64,000 nt of DNA. It comes from Candidatus Thorarchaeota archaeon. Its GTDB lineage: Archaea > Asgardarchaeota > Thorarchaeia > Thorarchaeales > Thorarchaeaceae. This document shows, one piece after another, positions 49,896-59,108 of the stretch; within the stretch, counting starts at the first letter, position 1; every line of letters starts with the position of its first letter. Location: the NCBI GenBank assembly GCA_003345545.1, contig PRDH01000003.1, positions 17,413-81,412 on the forward strand, read 5' to 3'. The position numbers were made by a program, and so were the translations under genes. Below the pieces are notes generated by a model. The model made no database searches and was not told the origin of the DNA. It was given only the letters and a program-made list of their open reading frames with translations.

Positions 49896-49911
49896 AGTTG
49901 CTACTTCTTCT
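49885..49911 (+). terminator. Perfect 11-bp hairpin overlapping the stop codon of the H1-like gene
   Basis: AGAAGAAGTAG-AGTTG-CTACTTCTTCT followed by CATTCTTTTCTT. Confidence 0.65.
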
Positions 49912-49990
49912 CATTCTTTTCTTGTCCTGTTTGTGAATTGTCATGATCGGGATCAGTGTCTGTTCACCAGGATCTGAGATTTCTCATCAA

Positions 49991-51331
49991 CTAGGGATAG
50001 ATGCGACTGACAGTTCTGGGGAAGGGAATACACTCTCGAATATGCTCTAGATTAAGCATCCATGTAATGATTCTGTCCATTCCAACGCCAAAACCAGAAT
50101 GAGGTACACTGCCATATCTTCTGATATCAATATACCACTTGTACTTCTCTGGATCGTCACCGATCCGAAGTAGATTATCAATGATCAGCTGAGCCTCGGT
50201 TTCTCGCTCACTTCCACCAATAACCTCTCCGAATCCTCTCGGTCCAAGTAGGTCACTATTCTTGTATGTCCTATGATCATCAGGGTTGTCTTTCATGTAG
50301 AAGGACTTGATCTCCTTAGGGTAGTATTCCACGAAGAGGAAATTACCACTGTCCTTAGTCAAGAACTCCTCTGCATCACTCCGAATATCATCGCCCCATT
50401 TGATATCGATGCCGCCATTCTGGCAGGCTTCAACTGCAGCAGTATATGTCATTCTATCGAATGGAGGGTTCACATCAAGCAGACGTTTTGAGTCTACTCC
50501 TAGTTCCTTCAATTCCGGAAGTCTGTTCTTCGCGACAGCGTGGCACATGTAGCTAATGAGTTCTTCCTGTCGCTTCATGTTACATTCGTGATCACACCAA
50601 GCTTCTTCGACTTCTAGATGCCAGAACTCTGTGAGGTGCTTTCTGGTTCGTGATTTCTCAGCCCGAAAAGATGGCGCTAGAATAAACACCTTTTCCATTG
50701 CAAACAATTGAGGTTCCAGGTGCATTTGGCTAGTCTGTGTAAGGTATGCCTTTCTGCCAAAGTAATCCACTTCGAAGAGGTCGCCACCCTCCTCGCCCAT
50801 AGTTGACACGAACATTGGACACGTAGTTTCATAGAAACCATGCTGCCGCAGATACTTCCGAGAGGCTGCAAAGACCTCATCCCTAATCTTGAATATACTC
50901 GTGAGCTTACGAGATCTCATCCACAAGTGGCGATTGTCATTCAGGAACTCAACACTCTGATCTTCGGTAATTGGGAATTCCTCTGCAAAGTGCAGCACAT
51001 TGAAATCTTCAACTTGCACTTCAAATCCACCCTCAGCTCTTGGATCAGCCTTGACATTTCCGGCCAATGTCACAAGAGACTCTATCAGCATCTTCTCTGC
51101 GCTAGCGTAGCTTTGTTCGTTGACTGCATCTTTCTTGACAACAGTCTGAACCACGCCTGAGGAGTCCCTCAAGACCACGAAGATCATCTTCTTCTGTTTG
51201 CGAATTCGATGTACCCAACCTCTGAGATGGACCTTCTTCCCATCATATCCACCTTCAAGCACATCCCTCACATGTATGTAGCTCACATTAGTCACCACAG
51301 AGATGAATTGGGCTCCCGAAGAGCTTGACAT
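49991..51331 (-). CDS. asnS: Asparaginyl-tRNA synthetase (archaeal type)
   Basis: Anticodon-binding OB fold VHLRGWVHRIRKQKKMIFVVLRD; LTQTSQMHLEPQ; SFRAEKSRTRKHLTEFWHLEVE; C-terminal FPRTVSRIYP. Confidence 0.9.
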   Translation of the reverse strand: MSSSSGAQFISVVTNVSYIHVRDVLEGGYDGKKVHLRGWVHRIRKQKKMIFVVLRDSSGVVQTVVKKDAVNEQSYASAEKMLIESLVTLAGNVKADPRAEGGFEVQVEDFNVLHFAEEFPITEDQSVEFLNDNRHLWMRSRKLTSIFKIRDEVFAASRKYLRQHGFYETTCPMFVSTMGEEGGDLFEVDYFGRKAYLTQTSQMHLEPQLFAMEKVFILAPSFRAEKSRTRKHLTEFWHLEVEEAWCDHECNMKRQEELISYMCHAVAKNRLPELKELGVDSKRLLDVNPPFDRMTYTAAVEACQNGGIDIKWGDDIRSDAEEFLTKDSGNFLFVEYYPKEIKSFYMKDNPDDHRTYKNSDLLGPRGFGEVIGGSERETEAQLIIDNLLRIGDDPEKYKWYIDIRRYGSVPHSGFGVGMDRIITWMLNLEHIRECIPFPRTVSRIYP

Positions 51332-51388
51332 CTATCGCCCTTGGTCTCACCGATAAAAGGGTGACGGCTTGAGGAAACCATTATTCGT

Positions 51389-53302
51389 CTATCTGTATCT
51401 TATGAACCACACCACTGCAATGAGTGCAATGGCTCCAAGAGCCACAAGACTGCCATATAAGATGTATCGAAATGATGTTGATTGTGTCACGATGACTGTT
51501 ACAGTAGACTCAGCATAGTTTCCGCCTATATCATACACCTTCAAAGTGACAGTATGCGTGCCCTCAATGAAGCCAGAGAAATCGAACGCAATGTTCTCAG
51601 TAATCCAGTCGTCTTCAACAACTACATCACCATCCAGCGAAACTGTGTAGTAGTCTTTGAAATCATCCGTTGCCATCCACCTCTTGATGGGTACTGCATC
51701 ACCTTGGGCGTAGGCAAAATCCGATGGTGAGAGCACAATTATTGGCGTGATATCGTCAGCAAGTACTGTGACGAATACACTATTGGCTGCAGTGTTGCCA
51801 CTCGTGTCATTGGCGTATAATGTGAAGTTGTGGACACCGATATCTAGGCCATTAAGACTGATTGTGATGATTGGTTCTTCAGGACTGATGGTGCCAGATG
51901 CAACCTCTGTATCATTGTCGGTAATTCTGTATTCATTGACAAAATCGTCAGTGACATTCCAAGTCAGTGACTTGCCAGTGAGCGTGTAGTAGAACTCAAT
52001 TGGATCTGGTCCGTCAATCAATGGCGTCACATTCTCGAATATTCGTAGTGAAATGATGTCCTCGGCAAAGTTGCTGTTCTGGTCATATGCTCTCAAAATG
52101 ATATCGTAGAATCCAATAATGAATTCATGGAAGGCTGCAGACACGTTGTAGGTGTAATCATATGATGAATTGACCCATGAAACAGAGCGGTTCAGTATTC
52201 CATCAACATAAACCTTGATTTGGCCTGGGAATTCGTCCTCTACGTGCCAGGTGATAGTAACGTTCTCAGCATGATTTAGGATTGACTGGTTGCCAGGGCT
52301 AGTGATAACAGGTGCACGAATATCGCTAGCTTCCGTCGTGAGGTCATAATAATAGTTTCCGAGACCGATTGGGAACCCTCCAAATGTAACAGTCCAGTTG
52401 ACTTGTGCAATAGGGAGGTCAACGAAGACAACGGTTCCATTGGATGGCGTAGTCTTAGTGTCGATTGTTGTGCCATTCTTGTGCATCAATTCAATAACTG
52501 CCCCGACTATAGGCTGAAGACTTGTTTCGTAATATGTGAAGACTTCGAGATCATAGAGGTAGGGGTCACCAATCAGGGGGCCAATCTCTTGGTAAACTAG
52601 TAGTTGAGTGCCATTTGCTTGGAGTAGGCCCCAGTCAAGCAAGTATCCGGCATATGAGCCGCCTAGAACGGATAGTCTCCATATATACGAACCATCTGGA
52701 ATGTCGCTGAAGTCAGCTCTCCCGCTGACAACCTCGACTTGATCATAGATTGAATCGTTTCCGCTATAGTGAATTGAGAAATTCAAGTTGTTTGCGAGAG
52801 CACCCTCGATATCTCTGACTGTGGCGTTAAGATCATCATCATCATTATTCCAGTCTATGTTGCCGAACAGGATAGTCACACTAGCTTCAGGACCATTGGA
52901 CACGATTTGACCAGTCTTATCAGGAGTCAGTACGTCCGCAATATGCGACACATTCCACTTATAGGTTCCAACAGGTAGATTGTAGAACGTGGTATAGCCA
53001 TTCCCGTCTGTGTGACCATCTGCTTCGAGAGTCTTGTCAGTGGCATTGAACAGACGCACCCACGCGTTACTGAGAGGAACTGAACCATTTAGTACCCTGA
53101 ACTGAAAATCATCATCGTTGAAGGCCTGGAGTTCATTGAACACACGCACACTTACGACATAATTCGTCGATGAAGGAATGTAAGGAGACTCGACTAGTGA
53201 TACGTTCATGATGGGATTGCCATTGAAAGCAACTGGGACTGCCACACTTGCCAAGAACAACGTAATGAAGAAAAGTGCAAATGCTCTACTCGATTTGATC
53301 AT
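51389..53302 (-). CDS. Secreted surface protein with Ig-like repeats and C-terminal TM anchor
   Basis: Signal peptide-like N-terminus, repeated Ig-like modules, C-terminal SFRYILYGSLVALGAIALIAVVWFIRYR. Confidence 0.75.
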   Translation of the reverse strand: MIKSSRAFALFFITLFLASVAVPVAFNGNPIMNVSLVESPYIPSSTNYVVSVRVFNELQAFNDDDFQFRVLNGSVPLSNAWVRLFNATDKTLEADGHTDGNGYTTFYNLPVGTYKWNVSHIADVLTPDKTGQIVSNGPEASVTILFGNIDWNNDDDDLNATVRDIEGALANNLNFSIHYSGNDSIYDQVEVVSGRADFSDIPDGSYIWRLSVLGGSYAGYLLDWGLLQANGTQLLVYQEIGPLIGDPYLYDLEVFTYYETSLQPIVGAVIELMHKNGTTIDTKTTPSNGTVVFVDLPIAQVNWTVTFGGFPIGLGNYYYDLTTEASDIRAPVITSPGNQSILNHAENVTITWHVEDEFPGQIKVYVDGILNRSVSWVNSSYDYTYNVSAAFHEFIIGFYDIILRAYDQNSNFAEDIISLRIFENVTPLIDGPDPIEFYYTLTGKSLTWNVTDDFVNEYRITDNDTEVASGTISPEEPIITISLNGLDIGVHNFTLYANDTSGNTAANSVFVTVLADDITPIIVLSPSDFAYAQGDAVPIKRWMATDDFKDYYTVSLDGDVVVEDDWITENIAFDFSGFIEGTHTVTLKVYDIGGNYAESTVTVIVTQSTSFRYILYGSLVALGAIALIAVVWFIRYR

Positions 53303-53444
53303 TCAGGGTCACTCTCGATAGGGGATGGAACCAGCATATCACTTGCCGTTTCTCGCTTAGCGGCGTCGATTTCGGATGCTGCATAAAAGGCTTACCCTAG
53401 TTCCAACACTGCACCAACTCTAGTTCACTGTAGCCAATCTTATC

Positions 53445-53633
53445 TCATGATTTGCTCTTGCGACCAGTCTTATACAGCCCGACGAGATTTAGGACAACTG
53501 ACACTCCCGTGAGAATACCAATGATGAAATCGAGTACAGGAGCTTCAACTAGTAGGAATCTGTCTGCCAGGATTGCGGCTGCAAGGCAGATGCAGCCAAT
53601 TGGCATTAGCCATTCTTCTTTGACAAGTACCAT
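53445..53633 (-). CDS. Small two-TM membrane protein
   Basis: MVLVKEEWLMPIGCICLAAAILADRFLLVEAPVLDFIIGILTGVSVVLNLVGLYKTGRKSKS. Confidence 0.5.
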   Translation of the reverse strand: MVLVKEEWLMPIGCICLAAAILADRFLLVEAPVLDFIIGILTGVSVVLNLVGLYKTGRKSKS

Positions 53634-53873
53634 GCGGAGTCACCTGGCATACTTCTGATCTAGCAATAAAAAAGGAACCTAACGAAGCAATATTCACAAG
53701 TTATGTTCTCACGTTAAATCCAATGAATGGACAATGCTCCAGGTGGACGGTTCTCATGCGCCTCAATATTCTGAAAATCGAAAGCGTTGGTATTTGACCA
53801 GTTGCAATTACAGCTGAGGAATCGATGCGGAGCTCTTCAAATACCTTGCCCCAAGAAGAACTCGACGGTGCGT

Positions 53874-54719
53874 CTATAATCGCTTTTCAATCCATGAGAA
53901 GATGTCAGCGAGGACTTCCTCGCCTCCAGATTCCTCGAAGGGTTCATGGTAGAGACCGGGATAGAGTATCCAGGTTTTATCTTTGGATGAGATGTTATCA
54001 AAGAACTCCTTGTTCTTCTCAGGTATGAGAATCATGTCATCACCTGACTGCTGGACAAGCACTGGAACTCTGATTCTACTCGCGGAGGCAAAAGCAGCCT
54101 TGCTTGCTTTGATACCTTCAATAGCATATCGTGGTGTTACCTTATCGAACCTCAGAGGGTCTTCTCTGTTTCTTCGAACGATATCTGGATTCTTCGAGAT
54201 TAGGTCGTAATTGAGTCCATTACTGATATATGTCTTGACGTTTAGTTTGGAAAGAAGTGATCCAACAGCACGCGTGGCCTTGCTCACTTCGAGCCTTTCG
54301 GAAACCGAGGGGCACGGTATGATAATCCCATTAATCGGAGCCTCTGGATGATTGATGGCATAGTTGGCGACATGCAATCCGCCCATGGAATGGCCGAACA
54401 GAAACATCTTCTCATCAGGATGACCCTCCCTAAGCTGTCCGACTAGGGAGTGTATGTCGTCCATATGCTCACTGTATCGTTCGACGTGTCCCTTGCGGCC
54501 AGGAAAGGTGCCAAAGCCTCTCATATCAGGAGCATAGAACATGAAGCCCTTCGATGAGAACTTCTCGCCCAAGAAGGATAGAAGGCCGCTGTGAGAGCCA
54601 AGTCCATGAATTCCAAGCACTACTGCTCGAGGAGTTCCTGCTGGTTTCCACACTCTCAGCAGCATGATTGTACCATCATGACCAGAGTAGTTTTCCTCAT
54701 CACCAGACATTGAAATCAC
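53874..54719 (-). CDS. Alpha/beta hydrolase (monoacylglycerol lipase-like)
   Basis: VVLGIHGLGSHSG, FLFGHSMGGLHVANYA, VPVLVQQSGDDMI, catalytic His in LYPGLYHEPFEE. Confidence 0.88.
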   Translation of the reverse strand: MISMSGDEENYSGHDGTIMLLRVWKPAGTPRAVVLGIHGLGSHSGLLSFLGEKFSSKGFMFYAPDMRGFGTFPGRKGHVERYSEHMDDIHSLVGQLREGHPDEKMFLFGHSMGGLHVANYAINHPEAPINGIIIPCPSVSERLEVSKATRAVGSLLSKLNVKTYISNGLNYDLISKNPDIVRRNREDPLRFDKVTPRYAIEGIKASKAAFASASRIRVPVLVQQSGDDMILIPEKNKEFFDNISSKDKTWILYPGLYHEPFEESGGEEVLADIFSWIEKRL

Positions 54720-54773
54720 GAATCTTCCAGTTGCAGCCTTGCCTAAGTGTCTTGCGAAGTCTTCGAAATATAT

Positions 54774-55592
54774 TCAGGAACCAAGTGCGAGTAGCTTCTT
54801 AGGGTAATCAATGGTCAATTCAAGTCGTCGCAAGATATCGAATCCTATGATTCCATTTTCTATCAGCCGCCCCCGTGGCGAAACAGAAGCGAGGTCTACC
54901 ACGGCCACCGGCATCTTCTCTTGCACAAACGAACCTAAGGAGAAATGGTCCAAAGAAGCTAGTTCTAGTCTCACGTCACCGCCAATGCCGCGAGCAATAC
55001 CATTGACCGGTTCTGTCCTCAGATTCAACAACTTGGCAAGATCAGGAGTGATAACGCTGCTTCCAGCACCAGTATCAATAACAAAATCAAATGGACCTCG
55101 ACTGTTGATGTAGACAGGCGCACGTATCAGATGGGTATTGTCAATGTATTCAAATGGGTACCAGGCTTTTTCTCGTCCCTCGTCACTCGTCGACGAGTTT
55201 CCCTTTCGCAGCTTGAGGCGTTGTTTCGCATAGTTCAGAGAAAGTCTACAACTCTTGAGGCTACTGTGACCAATCACCCCATCGTGTTTCCCACAGCCCT
55301 TCAGTGCCGAGTCCAAATCGATCACGTATACTTCTTCATTCTTAAATATCATTGAACCTATGCCTATGCTGTCGACACTGGCAAACCTAGTGGGAATACC
55401 TCCACCAACTCCCATAGCCTCTTTCCTATGACCATCATAGGTCGGAATGTCAAGTCTTTCTGCCAATTGGCTTGAGAGAGTGGTTGTGGAAGCGCCAATG
55501 TCGAAATCAAAAGCAAACGGACCTTTTTGGTTTACATAGACTGGGACCTTAACGAGATTCGTGTTGTTCTCCACTTGAACTTCCACTTCCAT
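54774..55592 (-). CDS. Tandem retropepsin-like aspartyl protease protein
   Basis: Two homologous halves: VPVYVNQKGPFAFDFDIGASTTTLSS and APVYINSRGPFDFVIDTGAGSSVITP. Confidence 0.8.
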   Translation of the reverse strand: MEVEVQVENNTNLVKVPVYVNQKGPFAFDFDIGASTTTLSSQLAERLDIPTYDGHRKEAMGVGGGIPTRFASVDSIGIGSMIFKNEEVYVIDLDSALKGCGKHDGVIGHSSLKSCRLSLNYAKQRLKLRKGNSSTSDEGREKAWYPFEYIDNTHLIRAPVYINSRGPFDFVIDTGAGSSVITPDLAKLLNLRTEPVNGIARGIGGDVRLELASLDHFSLGSFVQEKMPVAVVDLASVSPRGRLIENGIIGFDILRRLELTIDYPKKLLALGS

Positions 55593-55624
55593 TTCGTATT
55601 ACCCCATTTGAATGATGATAGCAG

Positions 55625-56422
55625 CTACTCTGGCTTTCGTGCAGAGATGTAGGCACTGTATGCTCCGTATAGACTGTCACCGGCTTTCCCGGTGATTTCT
55701 ACATCAACGAATCCTGCGGCCCTAATGTGGTCCAGATACTCCTTGTCAAGTATGGCTCCGCCGATACATCCAGTATATGTGATAACCTCATCGCGTACCT
55801 TCTTTGGAAGCGGTTTTGACAGTACAATATCGGACACCATTATCCTTCCGCCAGGACGTAAGACTCTGTTCGCTTCTCGAAACACCTTGCTCTTATCAGG
55901 AGCCAAATTGATGACGCAGTTGCTGATTACGACATCAATTGAGTCATCTTCTATAGGCATTTCTTCAATGTCGCCAAATCTGAATTCGACATTCGTGATT
56001 CCAAGTTCCTCAGCATTCTTCTTAGCTTTTTCGATCATGGCTGGAGTCATGTCGATGCCAATCACTTTCCCGCGACTGCCCACTTTTTTACTAGCAACGA
56101 ACATATCAAGTCCTGCTCCGCTACCTAGGTCCAAAACGACTTCTCCTTTCTTTAGGCTGGCTAGAGCTACTGGATTCCCACATCCAGCAAACGATTCAGT
56201 TGCCGCCAGGGGCATATTCTTCGTATCATAGCCCAGGGCTTTGGCTAGATTCACGCTTGTGACAACCTTAGATGAAGAGTCACCGCAGCAGCTTGAGGAT
56301 GTCTGAATCTCAGGTTCACAGCCACATCCCACGTTGATGTCTGCCACCCGAGTGTATGCTTTTCGCACTTCTTCTTTGATTTCGTCAGGCTTCATTTCGC
56401 TGACTCTCTTGGATTCCTTCAT
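55625..56422 (-). CDS. arsM: Arsenite methyltransferase
   Basis: GYDTKNMPLAATESFAGCGNPVALASLKKGEVVLDLGSGAGLDMFVAS; NCVINLAPDKSKVFREANRVLRPGGRIMVSDIV. Confidence 0.9.
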   Translation of the reverse strand: MKESKRVSEMKPDEIKEEVRKAYTRVADINVGCGCEPEIQTSSSCCGDSSSKVVTSVNLAKALGYDTKNMPLAATESFAGCGNPVALASLKKGEVVLDLGSGAGLDMFVASKKVGSRGKVIGIDMTPAMIEKAKKNAEELGITNVEFRFGDIEEMPIEDDSIDVVISNCVINLAPDKSKVFREANRVLRPGGRIMVSDIVLSKPLPKKVRDEVITYTGCIGGAILDKEYLDHIRAAGFVDVEITGKAGDSLYGAYSAYISARKPE

Positions 56423-56597
56423 GCAATCACCATTCCTGCAAAATGATATTTCGAGTGGGAGCCATCATGGCATTTTGGCTTTCCGGTCGATACCACAGAT
56501 TTCACGATGCACTGCGCTTCACATAATGATACATTGCCTTCCGCTTCTTTTTTGGGGGTCATTTAGTTAGCACCTTCGTGTGTATTTAATATTGGGA

Positions 56598-56611
56598 GTC
56601 CAATATTGGAC
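56598..56611. promoter_or_regulatory. Perfect palindrome GTCCAATATTGGAC, candidate operator
   Basis: Read directly; further half-sites at 56589, 56612 and 56642. Confidence 0.6.
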
Positions 56612-56656
56612 GTCCTATATGTATATTTAAATGTATCGGATGTCCAATATGTAACT

Positions 56657-57028
56657 ATGGAAGGCCCCTCAGATTCTGAACTATGCTGTGCACCGGACTG
56701 CTGTGATATGAGAGGACTACTTACATTCCAGATCCTCTGGGAGCTTGACAGAGAAGAGATGAATGGACAGCAGATCGCAGAAAAGATTGCTAAGAGAAGA
56801 GGGAACAAGCCAACTCCAGGCACGATTTATCCTGCCTTGAAAGAGCTCAAGAAAGGGAAGTTCATCAAAGGTCGAAAAGACGGACAGACAATCATCTATT
56901 CTTTGACAGTAAAAGGGAAGAAAGGGCTAGCTGACGCTTCGAGATACTTCCTTCAGGCATTCGGAGATATCGCAGAGGATGTGAAAGTCAAGGTCGTTGT
57001 CATTAGAAAAGATGATTGCAGTTGTTGA
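56657..57028 (+). CDS. PadR-family transcriptional regulator with Cys-rich N-terminus
   Basis: CCAPDCCDMRGLLTFQILWEL...NGQQIAEKIAKRRGNKPTPGTIYPALKELKKGKFIKGRKDGQTIIYSLTVKG. Confidence 0.85.
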   Translation: MEGPSDSELCCAPDCCDMRGLLTFQILWELDREEMNGQQIAEKIAKRRGNKPTPGTIYPALKELKKGKFIKGRKDGQTIIYSLTVKGKKGLADASRYFLQAFGDIAEDVKVKVVVIRKDDCSC

Positions 57029-57085
57029 GTATTAACCTCCAAAGCGTACAACAGGCTCGAATGTTGTCATAAACAGAATCGTCGA

Positions 57086-57106
57086 ACCTTTATATACTGT
57101 AAAGGT
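57086..57106 (+). promoter_or_regulatory. TATA box of the TBP gene inside a 7-bp inverted repeat
   Basis: ACCTTTA-TATACTG-TAAAGGT about 25-45 nt upstream of ATG 57131. Confidence 0.55.
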
Positions 57107-57130
57107 CGGAGAGAGCAGAAGAGAGAGCAG

Positions 57131-57697
57131 ATGCCACGTCCAGAGCCAAAAACAAAAATCGAGAATGTCGTAGCATCAGTCATTCTCAATCAGCGACTAG
57201 ACCTCGACGAGATCGCAGCTACGATGCCTAGTGTCGAGTTCGATTCCGAGCAGTTCCCAGGTCTTGTCTACCGACTGAAGTCACCTAAGACTGCCACGCT
57301 GATTTTTTACTCCGGCAAGATGGTGTGTACAGGTGCAAAGAGCGAGAAGGAGTCCAGGCGGGCAGTTCATAAGATTGTCAAGACCATCAAAGAGGCAGGT
57401 ATAGAGATAACCGGCCGACCTGCCATACCTGTCCAAAACATCGTCGCAAGTGCTAGCCTTGGAGCAGAGCTGAACCTTGAGCTTGCTGCCATGAAGCTAG
57501 AGAATACACTCTATGAGCCGGAACAATTCCCGGGCTTGATCTATAGAATGAGAAACCCGAAAGTTGTCATACTTCTCTTTGGCTCAGGAAAGCTTGTGAT
57601 CACCGGTGCAAAGTTTGAACCGCAAATCGACGAGGCTGCGTTGAGGGTAATGAATCGCCTTCTGGAACTTGGGGTCATGAGGGTCCCGGAGGGCTAG
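57131..57697 (+). CDS. tbp: TATA-box-binding protein
   Basis: Two direct TBP repeats: IENVVASVILNQRLDLDEIA...EQFPGLVYRL...GKMVCTGAKS and VQNIVASASLGAELNLELAA...EQFPGLIYRM...GKLVITGAKF. Confidence 0.95.
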   Translation: MPRPEPKTKIENVVASVILNQRLDLDEIAATMPSVEFDSEQFPGLVYRLKSPKTATLIFYSGKMVCTGAKSEKESRRAVHKIVKTIKEAGIEITGRPAIPVQNIVASASLGAELNLELAAMKLENTLYEPEQFPGLIYRMRNPKVVILLFGSGKLVITGAKFEPQIDEAALRVMNRLLELGVMRVPEG

Positions 57698-57834
57698 GAT
57701 TGGGGTCAAGGTGAATCTGAAGGCGAGGACGCAGACTGGTGATTGCACAGAAACGTCGTATGGTCCTCGTGACCCGAAAGCCACTCCGAAGGCCTTATAC
57801 TCGGGGCTCAATGATATCGCTTCGATGTATTCAT

Positions 57835-59064
57835 CTAGAAAAGACTGAACATCTGCCATAAAGGCGGGATACAGAGCACTAGGATTACCATGGCCGATAT
57901 GAACAGCGCTATACGACCTCTTGAAACCTTAATGGTATCATTCAGGGGGCCAGGATGTCCACCGCCACCTGATATTGCGAAGATTAGGATTGCCATCATA
58001 TAATATCCTGTCAGGAGTAGGAGAATGATCCCAGCCCATCCGATTCTCCTGTGCCAGGTTGTGTCCACAATCGCTCGGAGAGCATGACCCCCATCTAGCT
58101 GCGCGATTGGAAAGAGGTTCAGCGCGGTCACAAGCATTCCGACCCAAGATGCAAACGCGACAGGGTGCAGGTAGATTGTACCACCCACAGGGATGAGGTC
58201 GGAAAAGAAGTATTCCATCAGCACGAATAGATAGGGGACAGCAAGCGAGCCGGATTGGTCTGGGAAAGCCTGATCGATGGCTGTGAGTTGTTCGGCAGTG
58301 ACAGGCACGGACATGAAGAATCCAATTACCAGAACAACCAGAGTCACAGCAAATCCGGCAAGCGGTCCAGAAAGGCCAAGGTCTAGGAGGTCAGACCGTT
58401 TTTCTGTCGGACTCTTCTGTGAGATGAACGCACCAAAAGTTCCACCAATCTGCGGTAGACCCGGTATGAAATAAGGGAGAGATGACTCGATCCCCAGTTT
58501 TTGTGCGGTTTTGTAGTGCCCCATTTCATGCGTGAATATGATTCCCATGAGAGCAGCCATGAAAAGAATTGTCGTAAATGCGATGTCCCAGACGGTATAA
58601 CCAGAGGGATAGAAGAGAGACAAGAATACTGGACTCGTCGCTTGAAGGAATCCTCCAATCGCGATGGTTGAGAGGGTGACGAGAAACAGGGCATAATTGA
58701 TTCTGTTATTCCCTTTTGCAGCTTTCTGCTGGGGGATAAACCGAATGATGTATTCGCCCTCTTGCTCGTTCCGCCAGCGGATTACCGGCCAGACCTTGAG
58801 CGGTTGAGTCAGTTTCGTTATCTCTTTGAATGTGGCATCTTGCTCATTGTTGCTCGGAATCTGACCACCAGCCCACTGAACAACAAAAGTTGGCATGCCG
58901 TGTTCCAGCACGCTCATCTTGATCACGAATATCTGTGACAAGATCTCATTTAGATCAGAGAACATCGGATAGGTAATGACGCTGTCAGCAGGTTCTTCGT
59001 CAATGGACAATCGAATCGGGTCTCCAGGTCTTTCAGGACGCTTGGAAGCCTTCATTCGTAGCAT
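57835..59064 (-). CDS. Site-2 protease family (M50) membrane metallopeptidase
   Basis: FTHEMGHYKTAQKLG (HExxH) and NLFPIAQLDGGHALRAI motif in multi-pass context. Confidence 0.9.
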   Translation of the reverse strand: MLRMKASKRPERPGDPIRLSIDEEPADSVITYPMFSDLNEILSQIFVIKMSVLEHGMPTFVVQWAGGQIPSNNEQDATFKEITKLTQPLKVWPVIRWRNEQEGEYIIRFIPQQKAAKGNNRINYALFLVTLSTIAIGGFLQATSPVFLSLFYPSGYTVWDIAFTTILFMAALMGIIFTHEMGHYKTAQKLGIESSLPYFIPGLPQIGGTFGAFISQKSPTEKRSDLLDLGLSGPLAGFAVTLVVLVIGFFMSVPVTAEQLTAIDQAFPDQSGSLAVPYLFVLMEYFFSDLIPVGGTIYLHPVAFASWVGMLVTALNLFPIAQLDGGHALRAIVDTTWHRRIGWAGIILLLLTGYYMMAILIFAISGGGGHPGPLNDTIKVSRGRIALFISAMVILVLCIPPLWQMFSLF

Positions 59065-59108
59065 TATAAGAATATCCGCTCAGGCAGTTCCGGTCAAGGC
59101 CTGCAAGA

